Positions 12,391 to 24,570 of a stretch of DNA of 48,441 nt are shown piece by piece. The notes beneath the pieces are model-generated. The model ran no database searches. It saw only the letters and a list, made by a program, of their open reading frames with translations, and was not told the DNA's origin. The translations under genes and the position numbers were made by a program. The stretch covers positions 4,094 through 52,534 of the forward strand of contig JADHZB010001939.1 in assembly GCA_015657535.1 (NCBI GenBank), in the 5' to 3' direction. The DNA comes from Nephromyces sp. MM_2019. Lineage: Eukaryota > Apicomplexa > Aconoidasida > Nephromycida. Positions within the stretch are counted from its first letter, which is position 1, and the number at the start of each line of letters is the position of its first letter.

Positions 12391-15300
12391 TTAATTTATG
12401 TTACTTTCTAATCTAGTCCCAGGGTTAATATTGCAATCTTTGAAAGAGATTCGATTTTCTATAGACTCAACTCCACCCCGCTTGACATCATGTAGTTGTG
12501 AAGAATTCTCTAGGTGGACTAGAAATAATTTTTCATTGAGATTTTTAAGATATAGCTGGTAAAAGAATTACTTACTATCGAAAGTCATAGTGTTGAGTTG
12601 ATCAGAGGGCTTAGCGTAAGATGATGCGGTAAGCAAACTATTCAAGGTTTGACTTTGATATTTTTGGTGCTTATTCGAGCTTTTATTTCTCAATAGGTAT
12701 GTTGAGGGAGAATCATTTAGGCTTTTTTCACAATTGCTGCCTTGATCACACAAAATGTAATCTTCTTGAGTTTCACCAAAGTCTTTTGATTCATGGCTCA
12801 TTATCTGATTGCTATCCTCGCATATTCCGGAATTTTGAGGAGCTTTTTCTTGATAACTTACAGTTTTATTGTTTCCCATATAATCTTCTATGAATAAATT
12901 GTTTTGCTTTGACTTCGCTACTTGAGTTTTAGGCTGATCAACAGCAATAGATAATCTCCTCAATAAATCCTTATTTCCCATTATATTTTCGTCGATTCTA
13001 AAATTGTTATGTTCCTTTTCTAAAATAAATTCAGTACAATTTTATATATAATTTTGATTTAATTTTGATTCAATTTGTACTTATTTTCAGCTTACCCATA
13101 TCAAAATTTAAGCCTAATCTTGTCGAGTTCTCTAAGTCTCTAATCAAATCTTCATCAAAATTTTCATGTTCGGCCTCAATATTTATATCTTTAAGAGCTA
13201 AAATGAAAGGGCATCCTATTTCATGACTTGCGTCTTGTTCTATCAAGAAATCGATAACCGTTTTAATAACCCTCTTAGATTCTTTGCATTCAAGGTAACT
13301 TTTCTATAGATATAAAAAAGTATTGTCACAGGTTTAATGTAAACTGTAAATAATAGCTCTACCATAAGTAGTTTCGAGTGCTCCCTCAAAAATGAATTCT
13401 CTTCTAATTGCCTACTGTTTGATTTTTCTTGATCAATGCGGGATATCTCAAGCTAAAATTCAAATTGTAATAATTGAATTGCCATTGTAATCTTTGCTAA
13501 GCTAAAATTTTCTTGACATACCTCACAGTTTGTATTATTTAACATCTCTTTGTATTTGTTAAGTTCACATATAAGCTCATTTATCCTCTGATTTGACTGT
13601 AAAATAAGTTAATTTATGTTATCAGTAAAATATATATTTAATTTTTTCTCACAATTTGGTATTGCTTAAAGCTATCGTCTTGTTGTGACTCCAAAATTTT
13701 TATCTGAAACAACATTTTCACCCAGAGTTAGATTTTGAATACTAAAAAGCTAGCTAGTTAGCCCTTACTTTATCATCTTTGACTTTCATTTGAGACAACA
13801 TCAAACATACTGCTTCGTTCACAGCTTTCTCAAAGAACTCAGAGGTTTTAGTAGATGTTTTTTCAATCCTTTGATTAACTTTAAAAGAATATAACTTATT
13901 AATTTTCGTTTCCAAAATAAGCGAGGCCTCTTGATCTTGAATTTTGAAATCAAAATCTTCACTTAAGCTATCCCAAGCGCCGATGCTTTGCTCAACAATT
14001 TCCTTCAAGCAACTGGAGAATGTATCTACCTTGTCTAATTTATTTTCGAAAGAATTCAGTCTTATATCCTCCTCTGTTCCAACCTTCACGTTAGATATTG
14101 AGTTAAAATTGGGTTTTCCCTTGATTTTTTGCGCTAAATTTCTAGTTGATAGTGATTGCTTATTAGACCTACTGGGCTGTTTTAAACTACTACTTTTTGG
14201 CTTTTCTTGATTGGTTATCATATGATAGTCACTAGAGTTAGTCTCAATGATTTCAGTCCCTACCAACTGATACCACTTTACTTTTATGTTTTCTTCATTT
14301 TCGGAAGATGGTGACACATTTTGTGAAGCCAAGGCCTAAAAATTTGAGGCTTATACTTTATGAATGCCTTAAGATAGAACCTAATTATATTACCTTGCAT
14401 AACCCTCTCCAAAGTTTCTGCTTTGCCTTTAAACTAGCAACGTCGGATTCCATAAAGCTAACATGTTCCTTTAATTTTGTAACATTTAAAAGGATGAGAT
14501 TGAGAATATCAATTTTTTGTGTGAATTCTTACTGTCAGTGTTTTGAATTTGGTTCTATCAGATTGAAAGCACTCTTTTATAAGCTTTTCATTTTGATCAC
14601 TCTCAGTTTGCCAAATTTTGTTGCTGCTTTCAAGTTTTTTTCGATATATCTAAGGGTACTCACATTCAAGACCCGTTAATAAGCATTCAAGCTAAGATTT
14701 TCTAAGCTTTCTACCTCTAGATAAATTTTCAGGGTCCCTATTTCTTTATTATACTTGGTTTTATCTTGTTCCAAAGCTTCATGAAACCATTCCTTTTGGG
14801 CTATTAACTGACTTTTAAAATCCTGTACAAATTTTTAGCAAGAATTTAGATCTAGTCTAAGTAACATGTTATAACTGAACATACTTCTTTTTCAGACTCG
14901 TGAATCTTTATTAAGTTATTAATTGAGTTTTTCGCTTCTTTTAATTCAACTTTTTTAAAATTCAGCTCAGATTCCAACCTGATTTCATCAATGAAGATGA
15001 AAAATAACCCAGGTCAAAATTCTTTATATAACTTACCTAAAACAAGTTGTGATTAGTTTCCAAAACAATTTCACCAAAATTCGCTTCGTCACTTCACTAT
15101 CTAAAACCGCTTGTTTAAATCTCCCACTTTTGTTGAGGTTTTCAACTTGTATATCAAATATGTCCTGGAAGCTATTTTGCTGGCAATCAATAAAATATGA
15201 ATTTTCTAGAATTTTCAATATTTGTGAATTTGAGTCATCTCCACTTATAATCATTTTTAAATCAGTTTTTGATTCCCTCGTCAGGTCTTTCTCAGTAGGA

Positions 15301-17438
15301 CTATTATTGACGAAGGTCCCTTTATCATTATATGATGTAGTATTAGGTAGGCTAAACTCATAGGAAGATGCTTTGCGATTACAATGATCAATTGTCAACT
15401 CGTTTTGAAATTCTTTGATATGATCTATCTTTTGCTTGAGGAAGTTGTTAATCCGAGTTAAGCGATTATTAACATTTTTACAATGCTGAAGGTCTTTCTC
15501 GATTTTCAATACTCGTTCAAATTCATTTACTTCTTTAAAATTATCTATTTGGTAATCATTCTTGACATTTGAGAGCCTCATTACTTCTAAGTTTAGTCTA
15601 GAAACATTAAGACTCGACATTTTCAAATGATAAAGCAATTCCACAGCAAAATCAAGTAAAGTCTTTTCAGTCAAAGATAAAGTTTCTATAAAGGATTTTT
15701 TATTTAGCACTTGATTCAGCTTGCTAATGCTATTTAACATCTGATCTTCAAATGATTCGCTTTTATCGCTTTGGTGATTATAATTTCTCATTTTTGATAG
15801 TAAACTGTCCAGGTTGTTTTTCAAATAATTGCAGTTTTCGGCCTTTTGAAAGTTTTGAGTCTGCACTTTTTCCATTTCTTCGATAACATTGCCTAGGTTT
15901 GTCAATTTAGACTTGAGCTCAGAGTTTTCATTCAATTTTATAAAATATTTCTCATTAGTTATTTTTATTGTAGCTAGATCATATCCTGATTTTTGATTTT
16001 CATCCATAGTAAACTTATTCTTTGCTTTGATGTCATTTTGTTCTTGTCCATCAGCTTTTGACATCAAGTCGAAGGCTAATGAAACATCTTCTTCTAAGGC
16101 TTTTATTTTCTCAGCAGCTTTAGAATAGATTCCCTGGATCTCTAGTATCTCAGTGTGATTTATTTTAGCAATTTCCATCTTATGTTGCTCTTTAATTCTC
16201 TCAATATCCATTTTTAAGTCACTTTCAACTTCTGCAAGTTTCCTAGCCTGATTCAATTCCATAAGTTGCTTTTCTTCTTTTAAATTATGCAGCTCTATTG
16301 TTAGGCATTGAATTTGATACCTCATAGTTTCAATTAATTTCTCTCCCCTAGCTTTTTGGTTTCCGTTTGACCAGTCTATTAAATCATTGTCTATAATTTG
16401 ACTCAACCTTGCATTTAGATGGTGGTCAGGCTCTGTTTGTGTGTAAACATTTGAAGTGTCTGAATTATCTTGTTCAAATTTACTTGTTTCATTGTTGTTA
16501 GATAGACCTGAATTTGTTTTCATAACATCATATTTTTCAGCACTTAAGGGCTCATACTCCAGATTATCGGTATTATTGTTTTTTGAAAATGAAAAGAAAC
16601 AAGTCTTTTTCATATCACTTGGATTTTCACAAAATTTGAAATGTTCATCATCTGAAATAATGTTGCTATAAGTACAAAAGTGGCCACCAACAGATTGTGC
16701 GTGAGCATCAATAACCCCTTTTAAGTGATTTAGAGCTAGATCATTTGAACATGCTATATGTTCGCTTTTTGGTAGAGTTTTGTCTTTACAATCGAATCTC
16801 AAACTGTCGTTTGATGATATTTTCCCAAAGCTATCATCAATTTTAGATGATGCATTATTTGATTCACCTTTTTTATTATGCTTTAGCTGTATTTCATTTA
16901 CACCTAATGAAAAATTAATTGCTTTATCATTTTCAAGTCTAACGCTTCCTGCACGGACTAAACAATCCAAAGGTGCTTTGCTAGACATGAATTGTTTTAA
17001 TTTAGGTTCTATAGGATGTAAAAGTGAAAAATTGCACTCATGTTTTTCAACGAGATCATTGAAAAAATAGAGCATCACTAAAAATTGAAATGTTTGTCTG
17101 AATTTTCCAGCTTGTATAGCCTTTAAGTCATATATCTGAGTTGGAATTTTTGCATCGTTAAGTATCCCTTCAATAATTTTCCAATTATAATCTGTTTTCA
17201 AATAGGTTTTTATTTTCATGTCATCCTTATTTCTGAGTTTCTTTTGTGCTAGCTTTGGCCAAATTTTTGCCAATATCCTCGTGTAAATCTCCCCATCTGC
17301 AAGGTCATGAAATTCAAATGGGTCAATTTGGCTACCAAAATCACAAAATGTTTTTGCCCAGTTGAGTAGCTCAACTTTACCGATTTGCGGAATACTCATT
17401 GAGGTTTTTGAATCAACAATCCTCTCTTGCTCTATCAT
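12391..17438 (-). CDS. Large CH-domain (EB1/HOOK-like) coiled-coil protein, 12 exons, 1,452 aa
   Basis: Likely microtubule-associated structural protein; the name is inferred. Exons (minus): 15037-17438, 14885-14978, 14715-14822, 14533-14649, 14394-14468, 13769-14335, 13653-13703, 13522-13596, 13363-13452, 13096-13303, 12576-13019, 12391-12518. All phases agree. Residues about 20-135 form a calponin-homology-like domain: VELLNWAKTF, LADGEIYTRILAKIWP, YNWKIIEGIL, then KAIQAGKFRQTFQFLVMLYF, which resembles the EB1 core around its conserved KGKFQDN segment. HOOK-type CH domains are the alternative. The remainder is acidic/Lys-rich coiled coil (for example EMEKVQTQNFQKAENC) with Ser/Asn-rich linkers. 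The 2.4-kb first exon ends in AG|GTAAGT just before an in-frame stop, so single-exon reading would truncate it at about 800 residues. It is divergent with the C2-PH gene across 765 bp. Confidence 0.82.
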
Positions 17439-18203
17439 TTCATAAATAACTGGAAATTTAATTTCAAAACAGTTAAAATATAGGGAATTTATCTAAATAA
17501 CTCTACTTTAAAGCTTTACAACTTTGCGTGAAAGCATTTACCAGCGGAAAAACAGCTAGAATCAAGAAAATTTTGAAAATTTTACTTAGACTTCTCTAGT
17601 GTTTATTCTAAATTCATTCATCATGAACTCAAACTAGAAACAAAATTTATCTACCTTAGAACCCTTTTGTGAGCTGTAAATTTTGTTTCAATAGAAATAA
17701 AAAAATTTCTAAAATACTATTGATATTAAAGTGAATTAGATAATTGGGATATAGAGGTCAATTGAGCCTAGTTTTTTTGGAAACACAAATAATTCAATGA
17801 ATACTGATTTCTCTATGAAGAAATTCCATTTTTTGTTTTAAAGCTATTAAAATTATAAATCTACTTAATGTTTGAAAGCCTCATAAGCAAACAATATTTA
17901 CTAAAACAGCTATAAAGGATATTTCCTTTGGCAGTATTATTTGTTAAATGATAAATTTTTCCGATCTAATGTTAATTTCTTTTTATTGATTGAAATCAGT
18001 TAGTCATGAAACTAGTTATTTTATATTTAAATAATTGCTAATTCTATTTATATTTCGCAGATTAGTAAGCATTTTTCTGAAATATGAAAAAGCTTAACTG
18101 GTTTATAGACTTAACAAGAAATGTAAATTCTAAAATATTGCTCACAATTGATCCATTAAACCAAGGATATTAAATCTAAAAGTTACATTATGATTGTAAA
18201 TTG
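17439..18203. promoter_or_regulatory. Shared intergenic region of two divergent genes
   Basis: 765 bp between the head-to-head CH/coiled-coil gene and the C2-PH gene, so it must contain both promoters and 5' leaders. It is AT-rich with no clear motif. Just before the plus-strand start is a five-codon upstream frame (ATG at 18190) whose TGA overlaps the main ATG as TGATG. Confidence 0.5.
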
Positions 18204-19700
18204 ATGATTGGTGTTGATTTGAAGCTTTTGGCTGGGTGTACAGCAGTTGGTTGCTGTGCTCTTTGTTCTTATTGTGCTTATCAAAATCGTGAAAAAATAC
18301 CTCACCCTTCTGAAATAGATTGTATAGGGAAAGTTTACTTGCTTTTTGGATGCCATGATCATGAAAAATTTGATATGCTCGTTGAAATTTTACAATTACA
18401 AGCTAATTCAAGTAAAAAATGTTTCGTGGAAATAGAAAGTGGAAGATCTTGCTTAAAAACAGTACCTATCAAGGGCGAAAACCAAAACTATGACATTCAA
18501 GTTCGTTTATTCCTAGCAAATTATATGAGCTTTTATATTATTTTTAAAAATTTAAACTTTTAGGAAAGGCTAAGTGTCCATGTTAGGCAATGTGACTCGT
18601 ATATAAAAATTAGAGCACTAGAAAAAGGAGTGATCAATAATCAAGTTATTGGGTCAACTGAAGTGAATGTCAACGATGAATTATTAAACCAAGGCATGCC
18701 TAAACGCATTTGGTATTCTTTAGAAAAAGAAGGAGTTTCCACAGTAAGGGTGCAGGTTAGTTTAATTATAAAATGTAACTTGTGAGTGTTTTTCCAAGAT
18801 TATAGAGGATGTTTTATATATGATTTAAGGTATCATTTCACAAAATCGATTTCGAGAATGTTAATTTGGGAGATTTGAAGCTAAGTCCATTAGTTCAACA
18901 AGCACTTTTGCAAGCACAGTACACCGCAGAATCTAAAGGTCAAAAAGTGGAAGTGGATGTTGAGGATATGGACGAGCTAGAACAGATTAGGTTCTTTTCT
19001 AGTGTTTTAGAGGGACCGCTACAAAAAATGGTACTTTTGAGTAATGTATGGCAGAATCTCTATTTTAAAGCATTTGAGAGAAGTGATGGTAAATGGGAAT
19101 GGAGATATTGGGATACCAAAGGCCAATTTCAGGTTAATTCTACTCCTTTTCTTAATTTAATTTAGTTGTTTCAATTCGATGTTCACTGTTTCATTATGTA
19201 TTTCTTAGAGTGGCAAAAATCCAAAGGGTAAGATGAATTTTTTAGGAATCAGTGTGGTTATTCCTGATAAAAGTGACAGAACCGCTTTCTATGTTCGTTA
19301 CCATGATCTTGAAGGTGTACATGATATGATATTTAGGAGAGTAGATCGTGATAGAAACATATGGTCAGAAGGTCTTTATGAGTTTATTGAGAGAATACGC
19401 TCATACATAGAGACCAATGATGATAATAGAGTGATTGGCTTTATAAAACGAAAAAACCAAATGACTAAAACGACGCTTAGTAATCAATCTAAAATTAATT
19501 CTCAACAATCAAAACCTTCTCAAACAGGTATAAGTCTTAAAGATAACGATCCTAAAATATTCAAAGAACGAAGAATTCCTAGTCCCAGAGACAACCTAGA
19601 AAAAAAAAGGGATTCAAAGGATGTGACTTCAGCTTTAGCTAGAAATATGTTTTCACAAGTTATGTATGAAAACGAAGCAATAGATAAAAATGTCAAGTGA
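18204..19700 (+). CDS. C2 plus PH-like domain protein with Cys-rich N-terminus, 4 exons, 427 aa
   Basis: Exons: 18204-18500, 18564-18755, 18830-19132, 19209-19700; phases are all zero. The N-terminus is a short hydrophobic stretch with five cysteines (DLKLLAGCTAVGCCALCSYC), suggesting a membrane anchor or palmitoylation. A C2-like beta-sandwich fits residues about 40-160 (GKVYLLFGC, ERLSVHVRQCDSYIKIRAL, VIGSTEVNVNDELL). A PH-like fold fits about 222-332: EGPLQKMVLLSNVWQNLYFK, KWEWRYWDTKG, ISVVIPDKS, AFYVRYHDLEG, and an amphipathic C-terminal helix LYEFIERIRSYI with the expected Trp before it. The tail (333-427) is basic and probably disordered. Both domains usually bind phospholipid or act as adaptors, so a cortical membrane role is inferred. 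Intron 1 has a weak donor, GTTCGT. I do not recognise a named orthologue. Confidence 0.8.
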
Positions 19701-20228
19701 ATTTACAAACTCTTAACAGCATAAGAAATTCATTAAAGGGTTCTTAAGCACTGATGGAAATATTTCATTTCCTTATGCTTCAATCATCGTCAATATGTTA
19801 TGTCAATGAATTCTTGCAAACTAGTTTTTTTTCATTTGAAAAGACGTCAAGTTCAACATCGAATTATTCTATTTTTCTAATATTCCAAAATTAATAATAA
19901 AATTTTACTATAATTTTATATAAGAAATTATTCCGGTAGTCAATTATTTACCGAGCTAATCAATTCTCTTGATTTACATTCTACTGCTATCAATCAGAAC
20001 ATATTTGAGAATAAAATAGTTAAATATTTTCAAATAAGACCAAAATTAATGCATGGAGGAGCTAAAAAAATATATTTTAATGAATTTTTTAAAATAAATA
20101 AACCAATAGTTAAGATATAAATGTTTGGTTAGTATCAAAAGTTTTCCGTTTTAGTGAGGATTCTATTCAATGTATCTGTTTCAATTTTACTATGGGCTAA
20201 AAGGAGTCCTTAATGATTGAAGAATAAA
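19701..20228. other. Intergenic region upstream of apicortin
   Basis: 528 bp of AT-rich DNA with no coding signal. A five-codon upstream frame (ATG 20213 to TAA 20227) stops one base before the apicortin start codon. Confidence 0.55.
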
Positions 20229-21392
20229 ATGACACATTTTTCAAGGGATCCTAGTGCCAAGTTTATGGAGTTTCAAGACAAAGAAATACCATGGGAGAAG
20301 GCAGCAGATATAATAATTGATGGGGTAAGCATATAAGAAATTAATAAATGGAAAAGCTTAAATGCCTCGGAATGAGCGTTTTTAAAATTAATTTTTAATT
20401 CTTATTACTATTCACAGATGCATGATGATAAAACCCAAACTAAGGAATATAAAAGCACTAACATTTTTAGACCTCCATTTTCCAAAATCAATGATAAGTC
20501 TTGTGAAAGTGATAAATTAGAAAAAGATTTACCAACTTTATCAAGGATCTGCAAATCCAGAAGGACTGTGTTTGATAGGCTAACAGATACAGCTTATTTC
20601 ACAGTAAGATAATAACTCTAAAGCCAAAAATTCTTATTAAAACCTCTTATTTTTCCGTGTAGGGTTTACATAAAGAGCGCTTCGATGAATTTGGTAATGG
20701 TCGTGGACTAGCGGGGAGGGAATACATATATATACACGATGGTCTAACTGAATCACCTTCAAGAACTCATGAAGTTTTCTCTACAGTATATAAACTACGT
20801 TAGTAAAGTATATTTAACTCCATTTCTAATTTATTATTTTAGTTTTATTATTTTGAATTCTTTCAGCCAGGAAGCCAGTTGTTACCCCTGGTACACTTGG
20901 AATTCAAAGGTTTGGTATTCAAATTGCTCAGCCCAAACTTATGTGGTTGTTCAGGAATGGAGATAAGCACCACAATGGGCTACCATATTTTCTAAAGTCA
21001 CATATCAAGAACTTAAGTGTGCTAATTTATGAAATCACTAAGGTAAGATTAAGTTTATTTCCTAGATTAGGAATATTCACAAGCTTTCAAATTGTTATCG
21101 CTTGTAAATTAGAAAATAACTCCGATAAATGGGCCCATAAGGAAGATATATGATCAAAATTTCAAGCAAGTGACCAGCCTTGAAGAAATTGTAGATGGTG
21201 CTAAGTATTTATGCTCTTCAGGTGAAAATATTAATCTAGTTTGAAGCACACGACTTGTTTATATTTTAACATTTTTACTTTAAATATTTAGGTGAACCAC
21301 CCGCGCCCAAAGATCGTTTAGAAAAGTTTTTAAACCATTGGATTGTTCAAAAGTCTGAGTCACAGATACCAAGCCAATTTTATATGTTATAA
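20229..21392 (+). CDS. Apicortin (partial p25-alpha plus doublecortin), 6 exons, 267 aa
   Basis: Microtubule-binding protein of the apical complex in apicomplexans; in Toxoplasma the doublecortin-domain protein stabilises the conoid, and apicortin is the family name for this domain pair. Exons: 20229-20324, 20418-20603, 20663-20798, 20867-21042, 21113-21221, 21292-21392; all phases agree. The partial p25-alpha (TPPP) motif is at about 80-113: TVFDRLTDTAYFTGLHKERF followed by GNGRGLAGRE, the Gly-rich signature. The doublecortin domain is at about 163-240: LMWLFRNGDK, LPYFLKSHIKNLSVLIYEIT, GPIRKIYDQNFKQVTSLEEI, DGAKYLCSSG. The N-terminal 75 residues are poorly conserved linker. The short tail after the domain has EPPAPKDR. 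Identification is firm because both halves and their order match. Confidence 0.95.
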
Positions 21393-22228
21393 TTGACCTT
21401 CAATATTACTTTCACCATGACATTAGTCTTTAGAAAACTTTTTTAAGTAATGTTATCTCCTTAAAATTATGGCCCTAAATTTGAATATTAAGCAAAAATT
21501 TATTTAATCATTCGTCTGTAATCTGGCTTTATAAAATGAGCTGGTTTACTTTTTTTGATGATAGTATATTTTAAAAGTTAACACTTTCAATATTCCCTAT
21601 TGTTGAGCTATAATTAACAAAGCGTAAGGTTAATATGACATAATTGTTTAAAAAGCAGTTAAAAGCCTCAAAATTAGTCTACAAAAAATTTTTCGTTTGG
21701 TTTTTAAAGATCATGTCTAGATTATAACTTGAATTTTACCGGGTAATTTACCAAATAAACTATCACAAGATATACTTGCTATGCTTACAAATTCCCAACG
21801 GATTTGTGTGATTATTGTTTACAATGCCTGTGAGATACACTATTATTAATATTAACAAAGAATTTATCAAGTATGAATGCATTATAAATAAATTACATAT
21901 ACAATTACATAATCTTTTTCGAAATTTATAAGGTCTAAACTTATAACAACCTATAAACCAATTATACTTTTACGAATATTAAAATAAAAATTCATACTAA
22001 ATTTAATACTCTGGTGCCATAGATAAGGGCCTACTGTTAGTGAAAACAATTCATATCAAAGTTCTCTATACTTCTAACAACTGATCATAACCTCTTGTAA
22101 TCGACTACTTAATTGAGTTGACACAATGTCTTACCAAACTTAAACACTTATTAGGTATATTATTTTTTATATAAAATTGTTTGTGCAACTAATGAGCAAT
22201 CAATCCACATTAGAGAAACAGTTTTATT
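21393..22228. other. Intergenic region, nothing recognised
   Basis: 836 bp of AT-rich DNA between two plus-strand genes. An upstream ATG at about 22192 opens a frame that overlaps the HMG gene start out of frame. No repeats or RNA genes were seen. Confidence 0.5.
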
Positions 22229-23518
22229 ATGGCACTAACCGGATTTCTTTTATTCTGTAATACACATCGAAGTAGGATTAGGGACCAATTAGCTGAAAGT
22301 TCACCTGGACATAAGGTATTTTGCTAAGCATACTACCTCTACTGCTTTCTTATGTCTTTCAATTAATCATAGATAAGTTTAGGAGCAATACAGAAGGCCC
22401 TTAGCTCCGAGTGGAAGAATTTGAGTGAAACTGAACGCCTAGTACGATTAAAACTTAACTTATGCACTATACATCGAACTAAATTATACAACTTTTCCTT
22501 TTAAGAGCTATTTATCCGAGGCCGCAGCAAAAGAAAAACCTGCTGTCGATAAAAAGGTGATTTTGAATTCCTCCTAATGCATTGATAAAGATAGATTTCC
22601 TCTTATTTTCATTAATATCAGCCTCATGGAGCACTTTTATTATCTAAGCCTGTTATGGCATATGGGTGAGCTAAAAATTAGATTTCTGATTATTCTGGTA
22701 TGAAATTAATAATTATCATTTTAGAAATAGTTATCTTAGGTTTCCCAATCACCAAGTTAATAAGATTTTAAAACTTGACCCATCTACCAAGAAGGTTAGG
22801 CATATGATCTCTTTTGTAAATCGACACATAAATACTTATGACGATTTCAAATAGATTTCGATATCGGTCACAAACGCCATAAATATAGCTTCTGTAAGTA
22901 TCATAATTAATCATAAATATAACCTAGATTAAGATTTGTATTTCGAAACAAATGACAAACTTCAGATGCTTTTTCTGATTAAACTGGTGTCGGATTGTTC
23001 ACAAAAAAATAAGACGGAAATAATTCAAGCTGATGTTGGTAAACATACTCATTCATTATTAAAAGTATACTAGTTACATTATTAATAAATCCTTTCAGTT
23101 TCTGCGATCAAGAGAGGTGGAGTAAGAATGAATTTTCTAAAAGGTGATTTTTTGAATAAACCGTTTAATGCATTACAAAAACTACCATTTTCTCGCAGGA
23201 TGCTTACATTTACTTGACAAACTAAATTCACAACCTTCCATAGATAATAATGAAAATAGTGAGTTAACTTCGCTTGGAGGTTCTTTACTTTATCTGATAG
23301 CTTTTGTTTACTTTTATTACTTATTTTAAGAAACAAAAACAGATCAACAAAGTGATGATGAGCGTCTTAATAGCAATGTTACTAAGTTTTCCAAAAGCAT
23401 AAGCAAATCTAAAGATTACAAAACTCCTTTGAAACTCCTATCAAACATAAAACATCGTTCAAAACTTCTATCTTCATACCCGAGAAAGAATAGTATTGAA
23501 TTTTATTTCAAAAAGTAA
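22229..23518 (+). CDS. HMG-box / NF-YC-type histone-fold fusion protein, 10 exons, 241 aa
   Basis: Exons: 22229-22315, 22373-22441, 22506-22556, 22622-22665, 22725-22794, 22855-22893, 22966-23038, 23099-23143, 23199-23258, 23331-23518; all phases agree. Residues about 3-66 are an HMG box (TGFLLFCNTHRSRIRDQLAE, SLGAIQKALSSEWKNLSETE, then YLSEAAAKEK). Residues about 86-157 form a histone fold of the NF-YC/POLE4/CHRAC type: FPNHQVNKILKLDPSTKKIS, TNAINIASMLFLIKLVSDCS, TEIIQADVVSAIKRGG. The lysine-rich tail (160-241) is probably disordered. The HMG box binds or bends DNA; the fold normally pairs with an NF-YB/POLE3-type partner in transcription, replication or chromatin remodelling complexes. Coding exons average only 73 nt, the shortest being 39. 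Which complex it joins is not evident. Confidence 0.88.
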
Positions 23519-23690
23519 TATAAGTTATACCAAATATATAGATTATTTTAACTTATAGAAAATAATTATCAATGAATTAACTTTCTAGACATATATTAGT
23601 TACTATAATCTATACCTCTTTCTACTTTTTTTATTTTCTAGGTGATCAACATGTTATCACTCAGTCACCAATCATTCGATAATTCTCTAT

Positions 23691-24470
23691 TCACTCTTTC
23701 ACTAAGGCCTTTACCATAGGCTCGATACATTTGATTTTAGCAGCCCTATTCTTCAGAATATCCTACTCATAATTATTAGCCTAGTCAAGCTAATTTTTAA
23801 AAACAACTGCCGGTCATAAGAATTTTCTTCAACTTTGCACAATCTTCACCAGAATATATACTGTTATTGAAAGGCTCATTAAGCTTTATTTTTAACCATT
23901 CCTCAAATTCAATAATATAACATTGCTTGATTACATTTTCCAAAGAAATTTAAATACAAGCTATCTATTAATAAATTCATCATAATTTTTATAATTGTAT
24001 ACTTTTACTGAGTGACTTTAGAATCAAAACATCTTAATTTCTACTGATTAGTCTAAACAATTCTAAAATTGTAATATCAAGTGAAAAACGAGAATTGAAA
24101 ACTTAAAATTGTCTATCAATTGTAAACAATCTATCATAAACCTAATATGATTAAAATCGGCTTCCAAATTAATATTACCTCTATTCATACGTTACCACTT
24201 GCTTTGGTATGAATTTGGCAAAATTTAACCTTGATATAAAGTATAATTTCTAGCATGAGCCTACAACTACTTGACGGAGTGTCACAAGCTAACTCAAGAT
24301 AAATCCAAATATCAGAAATAAAATGAAGTCTTCAAAAGATCAAACTTAATGAGATTTCGAATATTCCAAATTATTAACTACCCAAAAAACTTAAATTATA
24401 TGTTGTCTATTTCAAAAAGCAACTGTCCTGTAACTTTAACCTCGGAATAAAGGAAGGCATATTTAGTAAA
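23691..24470 (-). CDS. Probable spliced gene, exon model unresolved
   Basis: The minus strand carries several open segments with protein-like composition flanked by GT and AG signals, but I could not join them all in one consistent phase. Candidate segments are 24230-24329 (encodes SDIWIYLELACDTPSSS and RLMLEIILYIK), 24103-24178 (NINLEADFNHIRFMIDCLQL), 24009-24032 (CFDSKVT), 23808-23925 (IIEFEEWLKIKLNEPFNN, then GEDCAKLKKILMTG) and perhaps 23691-23762 (KNRAAKIKCIEPMVKALVKE then stop). A possible first ATG (MPSFIPRLKLQDS) is near 24460. The best segment has 38 codons of normal amino-acid mix in otherwise stop-rich DNA. No family was recognised. It may be a degraded gene or one with unusual exons. 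Confidence 0.4.
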
Positions 24471-24570
24471 ATTAAATGTATATGTTAAAGAAATCTTTCA
24501 TTACCAAGGAAAAAATTAATAGAAATCACTGAAAAGCACAACTAATTCAAGATTAAGTTAGTAAATATTG

